Below are positions 8,045-14,529 of a stretch of 18,012 nucleotides of DNA, piece after piece. The stretch covers positions 1 through 18,012 of the forward strand of contig JAIIAN010000043.1 of NCBI GenBank assembly GCA_022717655.1. The letters are read 5' to 3'. This stretch comes from Bacillota bacterium (GTDB lineage Bacteria > Bacillota > Clostridia > Lachnospirales > Lachnospiraceae). The position numbers were made by a program, and so were the translations under genes. A model generated the notes under the pieces. That model was given only the letters and a program-made list of their open reading frames with translations, was not told the origin of the DNA and made no database searches. How positions within the stretch are numbered: position 1 is the first letter of the stretch; each line of letters begins with the position of its first letter.

Positions 8045-9289
8045 TTACTTGATTCGGTTAAAATCAGACATTTTTGATAATCTTTGTTTTCCATAAATGG
8101 TTTTATTTCCATTGCAGGCAAATGCAATCATGCATACAATTGCAAACCATACCACATGTTCCGGTCCAAACACTTCCACACCAATTAAAATCGGTGCAAT
8201 CAGGGTATTTGTCGCACTTCCAAAAACGGCTGCATAACCAAGTCCTGCCACCAATAAAACAGGCAGTCCAAGGATAGAAGCCAGAATCACTCCAAGTGTT
8301 GCACCGATTGAGAAAAGTGGAGTCACTTCTCCTCCCTGAAATCCTGCTGCCAGTGTCACAATCGTAAGTACTGCTTTTAGCAAAAAGTCAAACATATAGA
8401 CTTTTTCTCCTGCAAAACTTGCAGAAATCAGATTTGTTCCAAGACCACAGTAACGTCCCTGCCATAAAAGTAAAAACAAAATCGAAAGGATGATGCCTGT
8501 AAAGAAAATTCTCTGATAAGGATTTTTTACAAGTTTCGCCAATTTTTCTTTTGCAAATGCCAGAAAATACGAAAATGCTCCACCAGTAATCCCAAACACA
8601 ATCGCAATCAAAATCAATTTCGCAATGGTCTGTGGATTTACAGAAAATGTATCCGAAAAAGAAACCGAAAATTTCTCCAATCCTAATAAATGTGACGTAA
8701 AACTTGCTGTAAATGCCGCACTCATTGCCGGAAGCATTGCCTCATAAAATAATGCCCCGACAACTAACACTTCAAGTGCAAAAAATGTGGCTGAAAGCGG
8801 AGTCTGGAACAGTCCGCCAAACCCCGCTGACATACCCATAATTAAAAAGATTTTTCCGTTTTTTTCTGTCTTTCCGGAAATTACTTCAAATTTCTTTCCG
8901 ATTGTATGAGAAACCGTTGCACCAATCTGCACTGCAACGCCCTCCCTTCCGGCACTTCCTCCAAATAAATGAGTCAGCCAGGTAGAAACCATGATAATCG
9001 GAATCAACGCCTTCGGAATTTCTTCATTTTCCTCAAAACCAGTTTCAAAAATGAGTCCCATTCCCTTTTGAGATTTCGGACTGATTTTCTGATACAATAA
9101 TAAAATTACCACACCAGCCACTGCTAAAAATGGAACAAGAATCTTCACATGTTCCCCACGAAATGCCGTGATGCCTAAAAGTACCCTTCCAAATACCGCA
9201 TCCACTGCTCCAACAATAATTCCAATCAAAACACCCATGATTGTATAAAGTAAGACGGGTATGTATTCTCTTATGCTTAAATGTTTCAT
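8045..9289 (-). CDS. CLC-family anion transporter, probably fluoride/proton antiporter type
   Basis: The product has 414 residues with about ten or more hydrophobic segments and no C-terminal CBS domains. CLC motifs are GSAGREGVAVQIGA (gating glutamate E116), GGLFQTPLSATFFALEV (about 158-174) and GFQGGEVTPLF (316-326). The classical chloride-site GSGIP is replaced by KGMGL, with Met77 exactly 39 residues before E116. To my knowledge fluoride-exporting CLC-F proteins such as CLC-eca carry Met79 and E118 at these sites, the same spacing. The Phe residues of CLC-F are not at the expected offsets, so substrate choice is tentative. It lies inside the leftward operon between the flavoprotein and the McrB-like gene (gaps of 30 and 38 bp). 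No fluoride riboswitch is visible upstream. Confidence 0.88.
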   Translation of the reverse strand: MKHLSIREYIPVLLYTIMGVLIGIIVGAVDAVFGRVLLGITAFRGEHVKILVPFLAVAGVVILLLYQKISPKSQKGMGLIFETGFEENEEIPKALIPIIMVSTWLTHLFGGSAGREGVAVQIGATVSHTIGKKFEVISGKTEKNGKIFLIMGMSAGFGGLFQTPLSATFFALEVLVVGALFYEAMLPAMSAAFTASFTSHLLGLEKFSVSFSDTFSVNPQTIAKLILIAIVFGITGGAFSYFLAFAKEKLAKLVKNPYQRIFFTGIILSILFLLLWQGRYCGLGTNLISASFAGEKVYMFDFLLKAVLTIVTLAAGFQGGEVTPLFSIGATLGVILASILGLPVLLVAGLGYAAVFGSATNTLIAPILIGVEVFGPEHVVWFAIVCMIAFACNGNKTIYGKQRLSKMSDFNRIK

Positions 9290-9319
9290 TTTCTCTTTGT
9301 CTCTCTATTCTACTTCATT

Positions 9320-9952
9320 TTAGTGAATAAAATGAGTTGCTACCCGCTCTTCTGTTTCCGGCAGACCAAAGGCTTCTTTTCCAAGCGCAATACTCTTCAT
9401 TAAAAATGTCATATTTCTTGCAAGCGTACGCATGGTCTGTTTTCCTTCTTCATCCATCTCGGCTTCGCCCACTTTTCTTCCATGAATACTGTTCCAATAC
9501 TGACTCGAAGCAATCGGCATATTGGAAATGGTAAAATATTTGTTGAGTTCATCAAATGTTGCTGAACATCCGCCACGTCTTGCACATACCACACTTGCAC
9601 CCACTTTCATGGTCTTATCAAATGGGGTACTGTAAAACAGTCGGTCCAGACATGCAATTAAAGTTGCATTTGCAGAAGCATAATAAACCGGACTTGCAAC
9701 TACAAGACCATCTGCTTCCTCAAACTTCGATGCAAGCTCATTTACGATATCATCATTAATGGAACATTTTCCATTCTTGTAACAGTAATTGCAGGCAATG
9801 CATCCACGGATGGCTTTGTTTCCAATCTGAATTGTTTCATATTCGACCCCATTTTCAGCAAATACCTTTTCCATCTCTTTTACTGCAACTGTTGTATTTC
9901 CATCTTTACGTGGACTGCCATTTAAAATCAACACTTTAAATTTTTCTTTCAT
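9320..9952 (-). CDS. iron-sulfur flavoprotein / NAD(P)H-dependent FMN reductase family
   Basis: The product has 210 residues from ATG 9952. Another in-frame ATG at 9958 would leave almost no gap after AAAGGGG, while 9952 leaves about 7 bases, so 9952 is preferred. The flavodoxin-like fold shows the FMN phosphate loop NGSPRKDGNT (11-20) and SPVYYASANATL. Four cysteines, C51-x2-C54-x2-C57-x5-C63, match the compact motif that holds a 4Fe-4S cluster in Isf-type flavoproteins. It is a cytoplasmic electron-transfer protein or reductase of anaerobes; the physiological partner is unknown. It is the first gene of the five-gene leftward operon, 30 bp before the transporter. A functional tie to the later restriction genes is not evident. 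Confidence 0.85.
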   Translation of the reverse strand: MKEKFKVLILNGSPRKDGNTTVAVKEMEKVFAENGVEYETIQIGNKAIRGCIACNYCYKNGKCSINDDIVNELASKFEEADGLVVASPVYYASANATLIACLDRLFYSTPFDKTMKVGASVVCARRGGCSATFDELNKYFTISNMPIASSQYWNSIHGRKVGEAEMDEEGKQTMRTLARNMTFLMKSIALGKEAFGLPETEERVATHFIH

Positions 9953-9995
9953 AATCATTCCCCTTTCCTAGGTTTCTTTCTTTGTTTTTTGCTTT

Positions 9996-10211
9996 ATGAT
10001 GTGAGTGTCAAAAGTAAATTTTGTCACTCACTGATGTAACCGGATTGCTCCATTGCTATGCAATTCTCGCAATCCTCGAACATCTCAAACTCCCGTAAAA
10101 TGGCGTATTCAAACCATTTTATTTCGTTTTCGGTGTTCGGCATGTCAATTAAGTATAAATTGCTCTTTGTGCAAGCACAACCGCAATTTATACTTTTGAC
10201 ACTTACATCAT
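9996..10211. mobile_element. 216-bp inverted-repeat element (MITE-like) with internal hairpins
   Basis: The left arm (9997-10020, TGATGTGAGTGTCAAAAGTAA...) and right arm (10185-10210) are inverted copies, differing by a two-base insert and one substitution. Inside lie GATTGC/GCAATC (10043-10048/10069-10074), AAAATGG/CCATTTT (10097-10103/10114-10120) and CGAACA/TGTTCG around them. A perfect 13-bp stem AAGTATAAATTGC (10151-10163/10183-10195) contains TTGTGC-AA-GCACAA. The right arm can pair either with the left arm or with this inner stem. There is no coding capacity, so this would be a non-autonomous element or a structured RNA. A clear target duplication is not visible. Confidence 0.55.
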
Positions 10212-10224
10212 TTTATCATACTAT
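10196..10224 (+). promoter_or_regulatory. outward promoter at the right end of the inverted-repeat element
   Basis: TTGACA (10196-10201) lies inside the right terminal repeat, followed by 17 bases and TACTAT (10219-10224) just outside the element. This is a typical hybrid promoter of an element end. It points right, where no gene begins before a terminator-like stem at 10300. The left arm carries the same -35 facing left, but its -10 (AAAACA) is poor. Confidence 0.5.
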
Positions 10225-10362
10225 ATTTTGATTTACTATATGCCAGCAATACGTTCAAACCAAGAATTTGACAAATTTATTCTTATTTTTTAATTTATCA
10301 AAAAGGTCATTTCTTCCACCTCAATAATTTCCTGAGACGAAAAAAACGACCTTTTTTATTTT
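10225..10362 (+). ncRNA. candidate short transcript from the outward promoter to the stem-loop
   Basis: The promoter at 10196-10224 and the terminator-like stem ending at 10355 with TTTTTTATTTT would define an RNA of roughly 125-130 nt. There is no ribosome site or credible reading frame in it. This is inferred only from spacing of the two signals; the transcript may be noise from an element end. Confidence 0.25.
10300..10357. terminator. stem-loop terminator, probably two-way
   Basis: AAAAGGTC (10301-10308) pairs with GACCTTTT (10348-10355), with further T/A-rich pairing inside (TTTC with GAAA). The right side runs into TTTTTTATTTT; on the minus strand the stem is followed by TTGATAAATTAAAAA. 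It could end the cysteine hydrolase transcript, whose stop is about 250 bp to the right. From 10362 to 10531 I see AT-rich sequence without a gene. Confidence 0.55.
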
Positions 10363-10531
10363 AAAAAACTCAACTAATAGTTTAATTTACTGTGGAAATG
10401 CAAGAATTAATGTTCAAAGTAAATTATAAAAGATAAAAACGATGATTCAGATATGAATTTCTGTCTCTTATAAGTAAGTAATACACAATCTCTTTGAACC
10501 TTTGGTAATATATATTAGAAACATTTAATCG

Positions 10532-10561
10532 GTTTCAATCCCTTATAGTCAATATACAACC
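10532..10561 (-). repeat. solitary relic CRISPR-type repeat
   Basis: GTTTCAATCCCTTATAG followed by TCAATATACAACC. The first 17 bases are identical to the relic pair near 11.3 kb. On the minus strand it ends CTATAAGGGATTGAAAC, the classic 3' end of type I-B/III clostridial repeats. No second repeat lies at the expected 66-bp period, so it is a remnant. Confidence 0.6.
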
Positions 10562-10603
10562 ACAGTATTTCTGGAAAATTGCCAATCTGCTCGGTACTTT
10601 TCT

Positions 10604-11176
10604 TTAGTTTGATTTTATTTGCAAATATTCTTCTGTCGTCATGATACTTAAATGCAACGGTGCTAATCCTTCTAATACTTTTATTGTAGCTTCTTCTGTT
10701 TCATTATTTACACCGGCAATTGCATCTTTAAGGTAAATTACATAAACTCCAGCATCTATTAAGCTCATAACCGTCGATAATACACAACATTCAGCAACTA
10801 CTCCTGTTACAACAACGCAGGAGGCATTGGATGCTTCTTTTCTTATTTGTTCTATGCTATAAGATGAATACACAGATTTTGAATAACATCTATATTTTTT
10901 CTGTAACTCTTTAAAATCATCCACAAGTTCATTTAGCCATTTATCTGAATTAACATCTGAATTTTCAATATTATAATTTGCCCAAATTCCCTGAGGTACA
11001 TCGGATGCGATGTATTTTGTGAAAATTATTTTTTCTTCTGGGTTTGATTCTAATAATTTTTTTATCTGATTAAGAGAACGGCCAAAATTAGAGCACTCCC
11101 ATTTTTGTCCATTTGAATATACATTTTGCATGTCAATTACAAGTAAAAGTGGATTTTCTAATAATTGTTTATTCAT
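10604..11176 (-). CDS. cysteine hydrolase, isochorismatase/nicotinamidase family
   Basis: The product has 190 residues, the usual length for single-domain members. The triad is visible: D15 in LLVIDMQ, K100 in YSKSVYSSYS, and C131 in TGVVAECCVLST (cysteine after two variable positions as in the family). Members hydrolyse amides or vinyl ethers such as nicotinamide, isochorismate, ureidoacrylate or carbamates; the substrate here cannot be read from sequence. A good ribosome site GAGGT precedes the ATG. The gene is monocistronic and bracketed by direct copies of a relic CRISPR repeat (10532 and 11323), with AT-rich flanks. That suggests arrival or rearrangement at an old array. The nearest terminator is at 10300-10357. 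Confidence 0.88.
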   Translation of the reverse strand: MNKQLLENPLLLVIDMQNVYSNGQKWECSNFGRSLNQIKKLLESNPEEKIIFTKYIASDVPQGIWANYNIENSDVNSDKWLNELVDDFKELQKKYRCYSKSVYSSYSIEQIRKEASNASCVVVTGVVAECCVLSTVMSLIDAGVYVIYLKDAIAGVNNETEEATIKVLEGLAPLHLSIMTTEEYLQIKSN

Positions 11177-11256
11177 ACATTTACCTCATGTTAAAATTTA
11201 ATTTTATGTTTTGATAGAAAAATAATATTTTAAGTTTTAATGATGGTATATCATAA

Positions 11257-11352
11257 ATTTCAATCCCTTATAGGCAATGTGAAACGAGTGGAAAGAGGAA
11301 TAAGAAATACAATCAGAGTCCTGTTTCAATCCCTTATAGTTAGTGTACAACA
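11257..11352 (-). CRISPR. two-repeat relic CRISPR array
   Basis: Two 30-bp repeats (11257-11286 and 11323-11352) flank exactly one 36-bp spacer (11287-11322). The shared core is TTTCAATCCCTTATAG; the other half differs (GCAATGTGAAACG and TTAGTGTACAACA). On the minus strand the core reads CTATAAGGGATTGAAA(C/T), the usual tag end. The repeat is unrelated to the large array at the right end. Similarity to the copy at 10532 continues about 12 bases beyond the repeat (ACAGYATTTCYG). There are no cas genes nearby. Confidence 0.68.
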
Positions 11353-11418
11353 ACAGCATTTCCGCCATTTCTAATTTTCATTATCCTCTAATCTCCCATT
11401 TTTTGCAAGTTTTTTCAC

Positions 11419-11518
11419 AAAAAGTCGGTCAGTCTCTTTTTCCAAATCACCCATTTTCCTTAATTTTACGGCATTTCTTAGAAATCGCAAAATACCCCTT
11501 GAGACTGACTGACTTTTT
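11419..11518. terminator. long-stem hairpin with T tails, likely two-way terminator
   Basis: An 18-bp inverted repeat (11419-11436 and 11501-11518; arm AAAAAGTCGGTCAGTCTC) has one G-T pair and encloses 64 bases. An inner hairpin, ATTTCT-TAGAAAT, lies near 11475-11485. T runs follow on both strands. It sits 46 bp beyond the AlkD-like stop and probably terminates that gene. The large loop is unusual for a terminator, so a structured RNA is an alternative. Confidence 0.6.
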
Positions 11519-11563
11519 ATTTTGTTTGCATTCTATTGCATTGGTATCTCCAGCAAATATTTC

Positions 11564-12238
11564 CTACCTCAACTCTTTCAAATACTCTTTCTGTTCTTTC
11601 GTAATCCGATAACTTTCTATCGCTTTTTGAATTGTTTTTCTATGCACCCATTCTGGCAGTTTCTGTTCTTCCAGATACTCAATCACGGCATCCCATTGTT
11701 TTGCAAGTGCAGTTGCAAAATACCAGGCAATCATCATATTGACATAATATTCATCTGAAATTACACCTGCAACAAGTCTCGGATATTCGTCTTTGAACTC
11801 TTCATCCAAATACAGTCGTAATAACACTCCGATTCCATATCGAATCGTATATGTCTCTTTTGAAGCAATCCATGTTTTTACATCCATAATCAATTCATCT
11901 TTGTGTTTTTCAAAACATTTCGGTAATGGTAAATCACAGGTTGCCCAATTATCAATGTATGGCAGAAATCTTTTTACTTCGTCCAGGCATTTTTCGTAGT
12001 CACGAATCTGTGTCACCAGCATCAGATGTAAATTATTTTCTTCATAATACTGATGAGGAAGTTCGTGTAAAAACTCCTGCGCTTCTTTGGTTTTGGCAAA
12101 TTCTTTTGCAAATTTGCGCAGATTCGGAGTACGGATTCCTATGATTTTTTCTTTCTTAATTTCCGGTAATAGTTTTGCATGAAAATCACGATATCTTAAA
12201 TCCTGTAATTCAAACAAACTTTTTTGTAATTCTGTCAT
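11564..12238 (-). CDS. AlkD-like DNA alkylation repair protein (HEAT-like repeats)
   Basis: The product has 224 residues, normal for AlkD/AlkC-type glycosylases made of stacked alpha-helical repeats. Conserved stretches are GIRTPNLRKFAKEF (34-47), DNWATCDLP (96-104) and MMIAWYFATALAKQWD (168-183). Aligned to B. cereus AlkD (W109, D113, R148, W187), the likely counterparts are W98, D102, R133 and W172, with matching W-to-D and R-to-W spacing. The enzyme would remove positively charged alkylated purines such as 3- or 7-methyl bases in the cytoplasm. The ribosome site is weak (only GGCGGG far upstream). It stands alone, with its own candidate promoter at 12394-12421 and a terminator on each side. 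Confidence 0.9.
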   Translation of the reverse strand: MTELQKSLFELQDLRYRDFHAKLLPEIKKEKIIGIRTPNLRKFAKEFAKTKEAQEFLHELPHQYYEENNLHLMLVTQIRDYEKCLDEVKRFLPYIDNWATCDLPLPKCFEKHKDELIMDVKTWIASKETYTIRYGIGVLLRLYLDEEFKDEYPRLVAGVISDEYYVNMMIAWYFATALAKQWDAVIEYLEEQKLPEWVHRKTIQKAIESYRITKEQKEYLKELR

Positions 12239-12272
12239 ATTTTACTTTTCTGCCCGCCTATTCTTATTTTTT

Positions 12273-12310
12273 CTATTTCTTCTTACTTTTTCTATCTCTT
12301 CTTACTTTTT
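12273..12310. repeat. tandem 19-bp repeat, two copies
   Basis: CTATTTCTTCTTACTTTTT (12273-12291) is followed directly by CTATCTCTTCTTACTTTTT (12292-12310). It is a pyrimidine-rich tract in the leader of the AlkD-like gene (purine-rich in its RNA). One substitution separates the copies. Replication slippage is the simplest origin. Confidence 0.5.
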
Positions 12311-12393
12311 TTGTTTTTGTCACCCAATTTAATAATTGATTCTTTAATTCTTATTTTTGCTTTTTTATACCCCTGCCTTTTGCTTTTTTCATT

Positions 12394-12421
12394 ATTTTAT
12401 CACACTCCTATTTTAGTACAA
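12394..12421 (-). promoter_or_regulatory. candidate promoter of the AlkD-like gene
   Basis: The minus strand shows TTGTAC (12421-12416), 16 bases, then TAAAAT (12399-12394) preceded by TGA, an extended -10. The -35 is weak. It lies directly after the terminator at 12426-12471 and would give a leader of about 150 bases. The 325 bases between the AlkD-like gene and the anti-sigma stop hold this promoter, the terminator and the short repeats. Confidence 0.45.
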
Positions 12422-12425
12422 GTTG

Positions 12426-12471
12426 AAAAAGAGCTCTTATGAAGTTTTCACGCTTCACAAGAGCTCTTTTT
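12426..12471. terminator. strong rho-independent terminator
   Basis: Arms 12426-12444 and 12453-12471 (AAAAAGAGCTCTTATGAAG and its complement) have 18 of 19 pairs and an 8-base loop. A/T runs on both outer sides suit either direction. It lies about 90 bp downstream of the anti-sigma gene on the minus strand and probably ends the second sigma operon. Confidence 0.88.
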
Positions 12472-12488
12472 AATGACTTGACTCACCC

Positions 12489-12510
12489 CTTATAGAAATC
12501 TTATAGAAAT
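12489..12510. repeat. perfect tandem 11-bp duplication
   Basis: CTTATAGAAAT occurs twice in a row. It lies between the anti-sigma stop and the terminator of the second sigma operon. No function is apparent. Confidence 0.4.
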
Positions 12511-12563
12511 GAGAGTCTTATTAACTAAGATAAAATTTTCGGCTGAAATAACCACATTCTAAT

Positions 12564-14024
12564 TCACTGACGGATATCCACAATGCCTGTTTCCAGGGTG
12601 CTATCCACAAACTCGCTGCTACTTCCATTTCCGGATAGATTAAGGTACATGTTCGAAAGTTGATTTTCATCCACAATCCATGCCATTTCTATCTGAACGC
12701 TTTCTCCTGATTTTAAGGACGAAATATAGTTTCCGCCATTTCCATAAGCTTCCTGTACACTATAATAATCCATCTCAAATGCTTTCGCTACACTGCTCGA
12801 ATGGATACAATCATAATTATCTCCCGATTGTTCATTTTCGATATACAATTGATAAGTATCATCTTTTGATTTCAGCAACATCAGATTTCCGAGATATAAT
12901 ATATGATTCAATGTAACTTCTGAATTATTCTTATAAGTTGCCGTCACAAAGACCAGTTTTTGTTTCACATTTTCGGTTTTCACAACTTCATCCAGAACTT
13001 CTACACCATCTCCTGCCTTTATATAAGAAAGCTGATTTTCTACTAATTTTCCATCCTCGCCAACTGCCTTTTTCCACTCTTCCGGAATCTTATTTTCATC
13101 TAACAAACTTAAATCATCTGAAATCTGAACCGAATCCACTTTTACCGATACATCTGCCGCTTCGATTGAATTACCATTTTCATCTTCTGCAGAAACGTCT
13201 GGGGAAATCTTAAATTCTTCTCCTGTTTTCCAGAGCTTTAATTCATCCGATGACACACTCGTTACCATTTCTCTGGTTTCTGCTTCCGGCTCCGTTGATA
13301 CAAAATCACTCCAGCTGTACATATCTTTTGTTGCAACCATTGTATCCGTTTCAACCAGAGAAATATTTTCAGCAAATTTTACCGCATCCTCCTTTGACAT
13401 ATCATCTCCCACATAAATGACTGCCATCCGGTATTCATCCGGACACATCAGATAAATTCTCTGGTTATACGAACCGCTCTGCTCCAAATCCTGATACCGA
13501 AGATAAACACCCTCGTATTTTCCAAAATTTCTTTCTTCACTTTCTACCACATGATTGTCCGTTAATACACTTTCAAAATCCTGTTCATCTAACAGCATCA
13601 GACTCATTGAAAACCCACCCTGATACGGTGTTTCCAAATTAGAAAATTTTCCTTCTTCTACCTCTTCCATTCCATCCGGAAGGTAACCTGCCTGAATTTT
13701 TACGTCTGGAATTTCATCCGGAATTGCGGTCATTTTGCTCTGTTCATTGGCTGAAATCTTTGTTGCCACCTGATAAGTTCCCTGTTTTTCCAAATGCATC
13801 GCATACCATTTTGAACCGGCATAAGCACTTGTTGATACGCCTAAAATGCAAACTGCCGTAACTGCTGCCACACGGGTTCTGCTCCATTTTGTTTTCTTAG
13901 CATTTTGGGTTGGAAATACTGCAATCTGCTCATTTTCCATCTGTTTTTTTATTTCATCCTGAATCCGATTATGAATCATTTCCGGAGTTTTGGGCATTTC
14001 TTTCTTGATATCTTCTAATTTCAT
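12564..14024 (-). CDS. putative anti-sigma factor / membrane sensor of ECF module 2
   Basis: The product has 486 residues. An N-terminal cytoplasmic part of about 48 residues (MKLEDIKKEMPKTPEMIHNR..., charged) is followed by one membrane segment at about 50-69 (TRVAAVTAVCILGVSTSAYA). A large extracytoplasmic region follows. Its start, IQAGYLPDGMEEV, and the later MLLDEQDF...YEGVYLRYQDLEQ recall DUF4367-type sensor domains; a second beta-rich part follows. The ATG at 14024 overlaps the sigma stop in ATGA, with AAGGAGG inside the sigma gene, so the two are translationally coupled. The inferred role is membrane-bound inhibitor of the preceding sigma factor. The family name is tentative; the topology and pairing are clear. 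Confidence 0.75.
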   Translation of the reverse strand: MKLEDIKKEMPKTPEMIHNRIQDEIKKQMENEQIAVFPTQNAKKTKWSRTRVAAVTAVCILGVSTSAYAGSKWYAMHLEKQGTYQVATKISANEQSKMTAIPDEIPDVKIQAGYLPDGMEEVEEGKFSNLETPYQGGFSMSLMLLDEQDFESVLTDNHVVESEERNFGKYEGVYLRYQDLEQSGSYNQRIYLMCPDEYRMAVIYVGDDMSKEDAVKFAENISLVETDTMVATKDMYSWSDFVSTEPEAETREMVTSVSSDELKLWKTGEEFKISPDVSAEDENGNSIEAADVSVKVDSVQISDDLSLLDENKIPEEWKKAVGEDGKLVENQLSYIKAGDGVEVLDEVVKTENVKQKLVFVTATYKNNSEVTLNHILYLGNLMLLKSKDDTYQLYIENEQSGDNYDCIHSSSVAKAFEMDYYSVQEAYGNGGNYISSLKSGESVQIEMAWIVDENQLSNMYLNLSGNGSSSEFVDSTLETGIVDIRQ

Positions 14025-14503
14025 ACGAACACCTCCTTATGTTCAAATGCTTTTTTTAATTTTCCACGGGCTCTTGCCAGACGCTTTTGCACTGCACCTT
14101 CTGTTATTTCTAAAATCTCTGCAATTTCTCTGATACTAAAATCTTCCGCATAATATAAAATAACCGGAAGTTTTAACTCATCCTTTAGTTCAGAAACCGC
14201 CTGATACAATTCACTGTAATCTGTTTTTTCCGGCTGTTTTCGCTCCGGTATCTCTGTTGTTTCCATCGATACATATTTTTTCTGCTTGCGAAGCAGACTA
14301 TAACATTCATTAATTAAAATCCGAATCAGCCAGGTTTTCGCATAGTTTTCTTTTTTCAGCGTTTCCCTCTTTTCAAATGCCTTCACAATAGTTTCTGAAA
14401 TTGCATCTGCACAATCCTCATCATTTCCAAGAATGATTTTCGCAGTAGCATATAGTTGATTTTCTGAATTTAAAATCAGCTCTCCTAAATTTTCTTTCGT
14501 CAA
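14021..14503 (-). CDS. ECF RNA polymerase sigma factor, module 2
   Basis: The product has 160 residues from TTG 14503. This start is preferred over an upstream ATG at 14584. It follows a purine-rich AAAGGGTGG, gives the normal ECF length, and the extra 27 residues would come from the hairpin array upstream. Region 2: NDEDCADAISETIVKAFEKRETL and YAKTWLIRILINECYSLL (about 27-71). Region 4: LPVILYYAEDFSIREIAEILEITEGAVQKRLARARGKLKK in the last 50 residues, with the helix-turn-helix at about 123-146. It is translationally coupled to the anti-sigma gene. It closely resembles the module 1 factor, and both begin TTG-ACG. Confidence 0.92.
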   Translation of the reverse strand: MTKENLGELILNSENQLYATAKIILGNDEDCADAISETIVKAFEKRETLKKENYAKTWLIRILINECYSLLRKQKKYVSMETTEIPERKQPEKTDYSELYQAVSELKDELKLPVILYYAEDFSIREIAEILEITEGAVQKRLARARGKLKKAFEHKEVFV

Positions 14504-14529
14504 AATATCACCACCCTTTTCTCGCCGGC

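Noticed and set aside
9953..10250. Fluoride riboswitch upstream of the operon with the CLC transporter
   Set aside because: I looked for the conserved GG(N)GATGG and downstream pairing elements on the minus strand and found none.
10457..10486. Possible further degenerate CRISPR repeat (TTTCTGTCTCTTATA)
   Set aside because: Only about ten of the first sixteen bases match, and the distance to the next copy (75 bp) does not fit the 66-bp period.
11343..11758. Plus-strand frames near and opposite the AlkD-like gene
   Set aside because: They cross a terminator stem and the antisense of a well-supported gene, with no ribosome site.
12351..12392. Minus-strand 13-residue basic peptide MKKAKGRGIKKQK in the AlkD leader
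   Set aside because: AGGAG lies too far upstream, and Lys-rich short frames are expected in this A-rich tract.
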